Shown: positions 33,691 to 42,617 of the stretch, one piece after another
Layout of the letters: the number at the start of each line of letters is the position of its first letter
How positions within the stretch are numbered: the stretch's first letter is position 1
Origin: Dromiciops gliroides
Taxonomy: Eukaryota > Chordata > Mammalia > Microbiotheria > Microbiotheriidae
NCBI RefSeq assembly: GCF_019393635.1
Contig: NC_057861.1
Location: 78,685,327-78,749,326 of the forward strand
Length of the DNA: 64,000 bases
Direction: 5' to 3'
Program-made: the position numbers and the translations under genes
Notes under the pieces: model-generated
The model's input: the letters and a program-made list of their open reading frames with translations, nothing else
The model's database searches: none
Told to the model about the DNA's origin: nothing

Positions 33691-34962
33691 TCACTTAGAA
33701 GAGACAGAGCGAGTTCCAGCAGCCAAAATAAATCCTAAATATTCTACCTGGGGCAAACACCATTGTACCTTTGTCTTGGAAACCTTATGTCCTCTCTTGT
33801 GCAGCTCCAGCAGTAAGTGACGGCTATCTTCCTGACAAATTTCAGCATTAGGGGAGGGTAAAAGTAAGTCATCAACATATTGTACTAGTGTGGAGCCTTT
33901 AAAGGTAATAGAGGCCAGATCCTGCTGTAAAATTTGGGAAAATAATGTGGGACTGTCTACAAATCCCTGTGGGAGTCTAGTCCAGGTCCACTGTCTATTT
34001 TTCCAGGTAAAAGCAAATAAATATTGGAAGTCCTCATGTACTGGTATGGAGAAAAAGGCAGAGCAAAGGTCTACCACTGTGAAACATGTAGATTCATAGG
34101 GAATCGATGAAATTATCGTAGCCGGGTTTGCGACTATAGAATGTCTAGGAATAACATAATTATTAATCGCTCTAAGATCTTGCACAAAACGATAAACAGG
34201 TTTACCATCTGGCCCAGGCTTGGGTTTTTTAACTGGCAAAATGGAAGTATTGCATGGAGAGTGATGACATGGAATAATAATACCCTGGCTTTTCAAAGCC
34301 TCAATTATAGGGGTGATCCCTTCTATTGCTTCCCTAGACAATGGATACTGTGGAATGGAGGGGGGTGGTCCCCCCTTAACTTTAAAGGTAACAGGCATGG
34401 CAGACTTAAGGAGCCCCACCTCATTAGGGGATGAGGCCCATAAAGACTCAGGAATGTCAGAGGGGATTTTGTATACCTCCCCTGCTGTTCCTTGAGCTTC
34501 TGTAAGTAAAATTGGTAATAAATGAACAGTATCCTCTGGCAATTGTAGGGAGACAGCCCCATCTGGAGCACAAGATATGGTTGCTCTAAGCTTGCAAAGG
34601 AGATCACGACCTAATAAATTTACAGGGGCATCAGGCATGAGTAAAAATGAATGTTCTACTGTTAAGGGCCCCATAGATACCATGCGAGGATTCAATTTTG
34701 CCACTCTCTGGCTCTTTCCTGAGACTCCCACTACATTCAAAAATCCTACAGGTCTACACCCAGCATCTGGTTTGCTTACTAATACTGATTTAGAGGCTCC
34801 TGTGTCTAGCAGACAATCGTAATAAGTCTCTCCCACTTTTAGGGTGACATGTGGTTCATTACTCTGGGGAGGTGAATGGACTGGCACAAGTGCATTCAAA
34901 AAATCCGGATCTGGGAATATATGGCTTTCATTATCTATGTTCCATTCCTCCCCAAGACACCG
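33691..34962 (-). pseudogene. ERV-A pol: protease and reverse transcriptase
   Basis: The frame follows the gag stop (TGA 34965-34963) without a frame change, as in gammaretroviruses. Protease: LLDTGAS active site (about 32 residues into the frame counted from 34899) and NLLGRDLL. RT: VKKPKPGPDGKPVYRFVQDLRAINNYV, TVVDLCSAFFSIPV, LPQGFVDSPTLF and the catalytic YVDDLLL, then the QVEYLGFIL thumb entry. The frame stops at TGA 33693-33691, right after RSVSSK. ERV-B has a TGA at the matching place. Assembly and cleavage roles are those of any retroviral Pol. Confidence 0.9.
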
Positions 34963-35703
34963 TCATTCCTGTGTCCTCTTCTGAGGGGGACCTTGGTTAC
35001 CATTATTCTGATACTGCCTTTCTGTATTCCTCCGAAAAGATCTGTTTCTATTTTGATTTTGCCTGTAATTAGAATTAGAATTTCTTCTCCAAGTCCTACA
35101 TTCTCTCAATTCATGCCCCTCCTTACGACAATAACAACACACCTTAGTGTCCTTGCTCCAGTGTTCACATGGCTGACTAGGAATCGCCGGTACCAGAATG
35201 CTCTGTTTAGGGTGATCTGGACCTTCCTCACGTGAGTCAAAGACATAATTTGCAAGTTCCTTAATCCTATCTACTGTGAGATTTCTCCAGTCTGGACATT
35301 GTTTCAGAAAGTATCTGCGTATTTCTGGCAGTGAATTATAAACAAATGTGTTGAGAACGATATAGGAATCTCTTAAATCTACTGGATCCAATCTGGTGTA
35401 CTGTCTAGCGGCCTCACAAAGTCTATCATAAAATCTGTTTGGTCTTTCATTAGCCTCCTGAGGTAGGCTTAAAAATTTCTGCCAGTTTTCCGGTTTTCTA
35501 GAGCAATATTCCATTCCCTTCAGAAGTGTTTCTCTAGCATCTTTTAATCTTTGGAAATCCCTATCATTATTATAATTCCACTCTGGATCCTTTAGAGGCC
35601 ATTCCACATCGGCCTTACCTTTCACAACAAGGGCATTTCCTGCTGAGATAATATCTGTAATCTCAGTTGGGGACAGTAAAGTTTCCAAAAAGGCAAGTAA
35701 CAT
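34963..35703 (-). pseudogene. ERV-A gag: capsid and nucleocapsid
   Basis: Capsid features include a major-homology-like stretch (QEANERPNRFYDRLCEAARQ) and SLPEIRRYFLKQCPDW. The nucleocapsid has one CCHC zinc knuckle (CYCRKEGHELREC context: C-X2-C-X4-H-X4-C) followed by an Asn/Arg/Gln-rich basic tail. A single knuckle is usual for gammaretroviruses. The frame ends at TGA 34965-34963, beyond which pol continues in the same frame. The N-terminal part of gag lies in another frame because of a frameshift near 35690 at a T-run. Confidence 0.88.
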
Positions 35704-36272
35704 CAGCCCAAGTGGGTTGATATATATTAAATATGGTCCTTAACTGTGAAATTACAGTGTTTGGATTTTTCTCAAAACTAGGGATGATTGATTTCCATGC
35801 GCTCAAGTCACTTGGTTTAAAGGGGCTATATTTTCTGTCTTGAATTGGTGCTCCTTTTTTGGTATGTTCTATAGTTTCCTGCAGGGGGAGCAGTTTCTGC
35901 TGATCTGATTCTAAACTTGGATCATCTCTAGTAGAAACAGCCATCTTGAGGACTCTCTCCATATGTGACAATTTCCCCCATATTATAACAATGATAATAG
36001 CAAAAATAAAATCCTTAGTCATATGAACTATGGATGTGGTATTAAAAGGTATTTCAATTGCAGGCATAAAATTTCTACTTATATTAAACGTATTTTCCCA
36101 AAGATTCTCACTTATACTATTATACAAAAAACTTTTTGCTGCCTGAATGAGGAAAAAAACCAATAATGTTATGAAGGACCATTGAGTAAACTATTCCTCT
36201 AAGTCGGGACGTTATGCTGTCCCAATACATTCCGATGAGAAAAATCAAAGGGATAGTAGAATATTCGAGCAT
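35664..36272 (-). pseudogene. ERV-A gag N-terminus: membrane-spanning domain and capsid start
   Basis: Gag appears to start at the ATG at 36272-36270 (MLEYSTIPLIFLIG), 166 bases after the primer-binding site. It has a hydrophobic leader, a second hydrophobic stretch around 36180-36150, Asn-glycosylation-type sites (NISR, NTTS), a strong transmembrane segment (FIFAIIIVIIW) and then a polar stretch leading to capsid (YSPFKPSDLSAW, YQPTWADVTC). There is no Gly at position 2 for myristoylation and no recognisable matrix fold. A T-run frameshift near 36150 separates the ATG part from the rest, and a second one near 35690 separates it from the capsid body. ERV-B has the same plan at 47122-46571. 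Confidence 0.75.
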
Positions 36273-36437
36273 CTTGCCCTTTAAACTGGGCTGGCTTTTC
36301 TGTTTAAAGCAAGACTTTTAGAGGCTTAAAGCAAGGGAGATTAGGCAAATGAGGCAAAGTCAGTGGGGGTTTTAAGAGAAAGTCCACTAAATTAGGTGGC
36401 TCATGGCCAAACTAGGGAGGGTGGGAGGGTCCTTTAG

Positions 36438-36455
36438 ATCCCTTCGTGGTTGCCA
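36438..36455 (-). promoter_or_regulatory. ERV-A primer-binding site, tRNA-Arg type
   Basis: On the element's strand TGGCAACCACGAAGGGAT begins 3 bases after the 5' LTR. From memory it is complementary to the 3' end of tRNA-Arg (CCG/TCG type), with about 16 of 18 matching. Confidence 0.7.
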
Positions 36456-36458
36456 AAC

Positions 36459-37014
36459 TGTGATGTTTAAAATCTTAATTGTGGTCACCAAAATTTAAAA
36501 GGTTTCAGTACCAGTCTTTGGGCATTAAACATTTATTAGAGCATACAGATATTTACAAAGAGTTCAGAAGGTTATGAAAAAGAAGTCCTACCTAGCCTAG
36601 AGTTCCAGCCTGGTTGGGTTCTTCCTGAAGTCCTCCTCCACGAGCCTGCTTTAATCAGGAACACCCTTTTCCAGCCTGTTTTAATCAGCAATCCTCCCCA
36701 AGCTGTTTGTGGAAGCTTTTTTATACATCTGGAACAGAGGCGGTCCTTACACCCTGCTTCAAGGTGATTGGTTGGCGTCATCCAAATCCATTGTCTTTGA
36801 AGGTGTTCTCAAGTTGAGTTCATAGTCTAGTTTCTGAGAATTATACCTTCTTAAGGGATAGCCAGGTGTGATCACAATCCAATTAACTTGATACAATCCA
36901 ATTAACTTGAAGTAGGCTTAATCAGCAGTCAATCACTCTCACTTGATTCAATCAGTCTTGATTAATCTCCAGGTGGGCCTTTGAGTATCTGCTAAATCCC
37001 ATTATTTCATCACA
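36459..37014 (-). repeat. ERV-A 5' LTR
   Basis: It pairs with 29139-29694 at a constant offset of 7320 with no indel and about 7 substitutions. It is followed by the second 'actc' TSD at 37015-37018. Confidence 0.93.
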
Positions 37015-37278
37015 ACTCCAAATGAACATTTTTGTTTCTTCCCTCTGTTACTATATACACCAACTGTAATATGTATCTTCTGCAGAGGTTTTCCCTCTGT
37101 AGACATTGTCAAATCACGAGTCCATGAGGAACTGTCCCTCTGGACAAAATTTTCCCTTTTTCTCCCTTCCCTATATTGTTATTACCATATTGTTAGCATA
37201 GGTTATGATATTCTGTTATTTTTTTAACTGCTTCATCAATGAAACACCCCGTGTTTCTTAACAAAGGAAAGGGGGGAA
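37015..37278 (+). mobile_element. ERV-C 3' non-coding region, second part, with polypurine tract
   Basis: It continues the ERV-C sequence interrupted at 29138. The same passage lies unbroken at 49870-50110 in ERV-D. It ends in a purine run (about 37262-37278, 'aacaaaggaaaggggggaa') just before an LTR. Confidence 0.8.
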
Positions 37279-37782
37279 TGTAAGGAATTGATTGTGATTT
37301 GGGGTTTTTGTAACCCTATCTTTGCTTCATTATTGTCAGACTAAAAAAATGTAAGCTTAGAAGCCTAAGAGAAGATGGGTGTGTACTTTGGGAGATAATT
37401 GAACAAACAAGAGGAACTCTGACCACAGGGAACATTTATTGAAACTAAGCCTACTCCCCCATACCCACATGGACCTAGCCAAATTATAATGGGGACAGCC
37501 CATGTGGGTGTGCTGAGCCAATTGGAGACTCAGCATGGCTAAGAAATTGCCCCTTCCTGTGGGAGAGACAGCTAGAGGCAGTTAGAGGAAGAGGGAGAGG
37601 GGAGTTTTTCTGAGGAGAGTTTTCTGAGAGAAACAGGGAAGGAAGGCAGACAGAGGACCTGCTGGTGTTTGACCTTCAGACAAAAACAGAAGAAACTGCA
37701 CAGCTAATTCTCCTTGGAGCTACAGATTTCAGGTGGTGGTGAGTTTGTGTTTTTGAGGCAAAGCTAGCTCTTTGGAGCTAGT
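37279..37782 (+). repeat. ERV-C 3' LTR, first part
   Basis: It starts 'tgtaaggaattgattgtg' directly after the polypurine tract. It is cut by ERV-B at 37782. The remainder probably resumes at 47884, because 'tagt' (37779-37782) and 'cagt' (47880-47883) look like a decayed TSD. Confidence 0.65.
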
Positions 37783-38374
37783 TGGTATAGGGACCAATTT
37801 TTAATTGGGGAGTGTTAGCTATGCGGCTACACAATATTGGGGCAAGGAAGGAGACTGACAGCCTCCCTCAAAAACAGAAGAGGATTTATTAACAAGAACA
37901 AACTTAAAAACATTAGCAAGATCAGTAGAATTAAGGGAAATGAAATGGGGGAAGGGAAATGATACAACCTGAATAACACCACTGTCCAGGATTCAGCTGA
38001 GAACACACGGCTGCATCCTGTTGCCTTCCAGCTTCAAGCTAGAATGGCGAATCTCCTCCCTTCTTCCCAGCAGACCCCAGGCTGACCACACACAACCCTA
38101 AGCCAATTGGCTGGCAGCCCTGACTGACAGTCACAAGACTGCCCTCACTGGACTTCCAGTCATTATTATTTTGCCAGGCCCATGTAAGCATCAGCAAGTG
38201 GTGATGACGTGAGGCACCAGCACCATGACAACAGCTACAACCAGTGGGTGGAGCACCATGCCATTTATGGAGGCGCAGCGCCTGAGCCCCAGACCAGTGC
38301 GTAAACCGGTTGGTTTTTTTTTTAATTCTAGCCAAAAATGGGGTCATAAAACCCTCAAATAACAATTCTTTACA
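37783..38374 (-). repeat. ERV-B outer 3' LTR (LTR 'C')
   Basis: It matches the LTRs at 38689 and 47325 ('gaccaatttttaattgggga' start, 'ctttaca' end) but with a degraded left end. It contains the R-region AATAAA in antisense ('ggatttatt'). Confidence 0.8.
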
Positions 38375-38688
38375 TTCCTCCCTTTGTTTCATCAAGAAAT
38401 ACAGGCTGTTGGGGCAGCTAGGTGGTGCAGTGGATAAAGCACCAGCCCTGGAGTCAGGAGTACCTGAGTTCAAATCCAGCCTCAGATACCTAACACTTAC
38501 TAGCTGTGTGACCCTGGGCAAGTCACTTAATCCCAATTGCCTCACTTAAAAAAAATACAGGTTGTTTCCTTAATGGAACAATAAACAATAAATAAATTTG
38601 AAAAATAATATCATAACCAATGCTAACAATGTACTAATAACAATATAGGAAAGGGAAAGTACATATTACAGATGATGTATATAGTAAC
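38375..38688 (-). repeat. Duplicated piece of ERV-B 3' region between two LTRs
   Basis: Apart from a SINE it matches 39226-39407, including the polypurine tract next to the LTR. It ends abruptly at 38688 against the next LTR. Confidence 0.75.
38411..38553 (+). repeat. Marsupial CORE-SINE with TSD
   Basis: Full-length SINE. The flanks 'aatacaggctgtt' (38398-38410) and 'aatacaggttgtt' (38554-38566) are TSDs. It inserted after the 3' region piece existed. Confidence 0.93.
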
Positions 38689-39225
38689 TGTGGGGACCAA
38701 TTTTTAATTGGGGAGTGTTAGCTAAGCTCGCCACAATATTGGGGCAAGGAAAGAGATAGGCAGCTTCCCTCAAAACAGAGCAGGATTTATTTTAACAACA
38801 ACGACAAAAAAAAACACACAAACAGGATCAATAGGATCAAGGGAAAGGAAATAAAATGGGGAAAGGGAAATTATACAACCTGAAAAATACCACTGCCCAG
38901 GAATCAGCTGAGAATACACAGCAGAGCTCCTGTCGCCTTCCAGCTTCCAGCCAGAATAGCAAATTCTCCTCCCCATTCCCAGAAGCTCCACACAGCCCCC
39001 AGCCAATTGACTGGCCACTCTGACAGTCACATGACTGCCCTCACTAGGCTTCCAATCATTATAATTTTGCCAGGCCTATGTAGGCGTCGGTGAGTGGTGA
39101 TGACATGAGGTGCCAGCGCCATGGCAATAGCTACAACCAGTGGGTGGAGCACCATGCAGTTTTCGGAGCCCCAGGCCAGTGTGCACCAAGGCATAAAAAC
39201 CTGAAATAACAATTAATCCTTTACA
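38689..39225 (-). repeat. ERV-B inner 3' LTR (LTR 'A')
   Basis: Begins 'tgtggggacc', ends 'ctttaca'. A polypurine tract in antisense (ttccccccttcgttt) adjoins at 39226. Confidence 0.88.
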
Positions 39226-40631
39226 TTCCCCCCTTCGTTTCATCAAGAAATACTGGGTGTTTCCTTGATGGAACAATGAATGATAAACAATAAACAATAA
39301 ATACATTTTTTAAAATAACAGAATATCATAACCAATGCTAACAAACAATATACTAATAACAATATAGGAAAGGGAAAATGCATATTATAGATGATGTATA
39401 TAGGAACAGAAGGAAAAACAAAAATGTCCATTTGAAGTCCTTAAAATCTTGTCTTCAAAGGAGGGTTGAGATGTCATCAGGGGAACTGGACTCTGGTCTA
39501 GATTCTGGCTGTCTCTGGATTCTGGTTTTCTCTGGAACTGCTGGATTTTCATTAATCTTTAGCATAGCATTGTCCAAAAATGTTCAAATTAAATAATGAA
39601 AGTTCTTTAAAATATACAAAATAAGTTTAAACTTGATATATATACAGCATATTAGAGTCCCTCCTTTGGAGGGTACTCATATCCATACGCAATACAAAAT
39701 TGAGACAGTTATGACATTATTAACATTTTTTGCCACTATATGTCTGGATCAAGACCAAATTTAGTTATGTGTCCATGATGACACCTGAAAATGTCATGGA
39801 AAGGTTACCATACCACATCTTGTGGTGCATAGACATCTAATAATTGTGCTAGGCCTCAGATAGATGGATTCTGACCATGCACTAGATTGAGTGAAAAAGC
39901 CAAGTTAAATTAAACCAGGTGCATGTGTTAAGGCTAACATGACGCCAGACCATTTTTGGAGTGAAAGGGGAAGAAACTGGATTATGTCCAGCAATTGTGC
40001 TCTACATAGCTGCTCTCAGAAGCAAACTATGGACTTCCTGGATGTATTTGGCTGTTCTCTCAGCCTCCATCAGGGTATCTTACATGTACCTGTCTCTTCT
40101 CCTATTGTACATATATTCTCTCCAGGGCCTGCAACGTGGAGTTGAACCATCTCCATTAAGCTTATTGTAAGAGCAATTAGTCTCTGAAATAGTGTTTCCA
40201 TAAATCATAAATCTCACGTTAATTTCACCAAAGACAATATGATGGTAAAAATGCATACAAAACTGCATAACTTAGGATATACTTGAAATATATATATAAT
40301 CCCAAACCATACCCAGAGTATGCATAATCACAATGACATACAAATGATAAATGAATGTAAATGGCTGATATTATTAAACATTATTACAGAATCTTCATTA
40401 AGCAAGTAAACCACATCATCTTGTCCATGAATTCTCTATCTAGTACAATGACAATAACATACTTGAAATGATAAGCAATTTATCAAAAGGAAATAAAACA
40501 TCAGCGATACTCAATATGTTCATTAATTGTCTTATAAATCAAGCAATAAGATTCAATAACCCTTTCTAGAAGACAGAGCCATGTGCTCTTGGTGGAGAAG
40601 TTCTTCACCTGTAGGAGGAAAAGCTTGTTTA
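39226..40631 (-). mobile_element. ERV-B 3' non-coding region
   Basis: About 1.4 kb with no env-like frame. It is alignable with the ERV-A 3' region (30780-29695) and, in reverse complement, with ERV-C and ERV-D. I see no gene. Confidence 0.75.
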
Positions 40632-41175
40632 AGGTAAGAGCTTATGGTAGGCCTCCACCAGTCGTGGACGACCATGGATCAGTGCCTTGAAGAGCCACAG
40701 GCCACAGTGTGGCTGTGCAGTCCGATACAGGAGCCACAGCTCCTGAGTGACTTATAACCAGTAACTGCCACATCCCATATTGTATCTACCCCATGAGGAG
40801 TAGCTGGAGCATCCTCTCCAGGATGCTGACCTGGGCGGATCAATATGGAAAACAAGTTGTTTCCCATGCAGCAGGTTTTCCTTCTCCACGACATTGGTGG
40901 ATCCAAAGGAGAGGCAGAGCCAATACAGTTTGGCACCAGTGCTGCCATAGGAGTTGCCAGAGGGATGTGATGTCCAACATCTAACTGCCTAAGGGACTCC
41001 GACGCCTGATTTTTCCTTGGGGTTAACTCCCAAAGCCTTTCCCATATATGGGTATAGCCACAAGGCAGGGGAGGTTTAAAATCAGGATTACCTTCCCTTA
41101 GGCGGGTTGCCTACCAAAGCTAACGAGCCCCACCTGCCTGAAGCAACTGGTTTTAAGGCGCCAGTGACTCGCCTT
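40632..41175. other. Unexplained 540-bp segment inside ERV-B, absent from ERV-A
   Basis: ERV-A passes directly from the OTU end to the 3' region, whereas ERV-B has this extra piece. It has higher GC than its surroundings and protein-like stretches on both strands (for example 40948-40679 minus), but no family I recognise. It may be an inserted repeat or captured host DNA. Confidence 0.55.
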
Positions 41176-41179
41176 TGCC

Positions 41180-41652
41180 TTATAATGCTAGAATTTGGGG
41201 TATACCACATTTTTTAAACTGGTTCCCCAGTTCTCTGCATGCCAAAGTGGCAGGGGTTTCTGAATCATCACTGATTCTTCTAATGCTGTCATAATGACCA
41301 TTATGGTAGAAAATATGGTGTTCTTTAGCGTCAGCTTTTTCTGTGCCACAAATTTGCCATAGAGGTTCATTCAACTGGTGAATGATTACATTCAGTTAGT
41401 TATATTTGGCAAAGGCTACAATGGCATTGTTCCCAGCACAAGTACCAACTTTTTTCAAATCAGCAACATATTCTTCAAAGGGAATATCTGTTTCTATAAA
41501 AGACCCAAAGTCTTCTTTATGACTGAGCATATAATTAGAAGTTTCTTGTTTGTGTTTGAGATAGTTTCTCAAATGAACTGGTCTCTGAGGGCTCTGAAAA
41601 GACAATTTCCATCTCCTGATACCTTACGGAGCTTGAGTCCCAGGGTTTCCAA
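41180..41652 (-). pseudogene. ERV-B OTU domain, broken
   Basis: The Cys block [13 protein letters not shown] (Cys codon 41604-41602) is in the frame 41799-41569. A frameshift follows. The middle ([24 protein letters not shown]) is in the frame 41605-41396, ended by a stop. The His block ([10 protein letters not shown]) and C-terminus GIPQILAL are in 41374-41180. Order, spacing and C-terminal motif match ERV-A, so the domain was already in the common ancestor. It is not expected to be made as one protein. Confidence 0.85.
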
Positions 41653-41740
41653 CTCAGTGAATCGGAACTGTCTATTACCCCTGGGCTCCGTTTGGTTTCT
41701 TTTCTCTTTAGCAGCTGGTTGAGTTTTACCTGAAATTACT

Positions 41741-42577
41741 TTACCCACAAATGGTGCAGGCTTCACGTGGGAACAATGAATCCAAGATTTTTTCTCCAAT
41801 TTTAATAGCCGTAGGAGTTGTCAATACCTGAAAAGGTCCCTCCCAAGCGGGCTGGGTCCCACTGGTCCACTGAAAATTCTTAATATATACATTGTCTCCA
41901 GGACTTAAATCATGCGAGGAAAAATCTAAAGGACCAGCTTGTACAGCAACTCCTGTTTCATGGAGTTCATGTAGCCTAGTTTGTAGTTCCTGTATATAGG
42001 AAGCAACAGAAGTATCACCTCCCACCAGTGATGTATAGACTGGGGAAAAAGTTTTAGCTTGGATAGGAGGGTGACCAAAAAGCATCTCATAAGGAGATAT
42101 GTGGAGTTCACCTCTTGGTCTACTCTGCAGATAGAATAATGCCAAGGGTAGAACATCAGGCCATTTCAAATGGGTTTTAGTGCATAATTTTCCAGTCATG
42201 CTCCTAAGCTCTTTATTCATACGTTCAACTTGGCCTGAGCTTTGAGGGTGGTAAGGAGTATGAAATCTAGGAGTTACTACCAAGAAAGAATAAATCTGGG
42301 AGAGAATTGAATCTGTAAAGCGTGTACCTCTATCAGAGTCAATGTATTCTGGTGGCCCAAAGTGAGGAACAATCTCTTTAAGGAGAGCTTTGGCCACAAA
42401 GTCAGCAGTTGCTCGTGGGGCAGGAAAAACCTCCACCCATCGAGTGAGCTGGTCAACAATAACAAGGCAAAATTTTATATTGTCCTGCTTTGGGCATAGA
42501 AATAAAGTCAATTTGTAGATGTTCAAAAAGTATATATGCCAAAGGGCACCCTCCATATGCTTTAGCATGGGAGGCAT
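41741..42577 (-). pseudogene. ERV-B integrase
   Basis: It carries the integrase core ([46 protein letters not shown]) and C-terminal domain ([15 protein letters not shown]). The N-terminal part of this frame, before about 42480, is out of register, and the zinc region sits in another frame before a TGA at 42620-42618. A frameshift near 41795 separates it from the linker and OTU part. Confidence 0.85.
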
Positions 42578-42617
42578 GTTGATTGTAAAATTGACATGTG
42601 GAGCAGCCCGAACAGAT

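Larger units (their letters stand above)
29139..37014 (-). mobile_element. ERV-A: near-complete gammaretrovirus-like provirus with Pol-OTU fusion
   Basis: A minus-strand provirus of 7.9 kb. Order on its own strand: 5' LTR (37014-36459), primer-binding site (36455-36438), gag (36272-34963), protease-RT (34962-33691), connection/RNase H (to 32578), integrase plus OTU domain (to 30782), non-coding 3' region, purine tract (about 29708-29695) and 3' LTR (29694-29139). Both LTRs are 556 bases and differ at about 7 sites by eye. The TSD is 'actc'. No env is present. Breaks: a frameshift near 36150, a frameshift near 35690, stops at 33691 and 32578, and a frameshift near 32375. It is integrated in reverse orientation into the 3' region of ERV-C. 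Confidence 0.93.

Noticed and set aside
32495..35235. Plus-strand open frames across the ERV-A pol and gag region
   Set aside because: They are shadows of the minus-strand retroviral genes and have no motifs.
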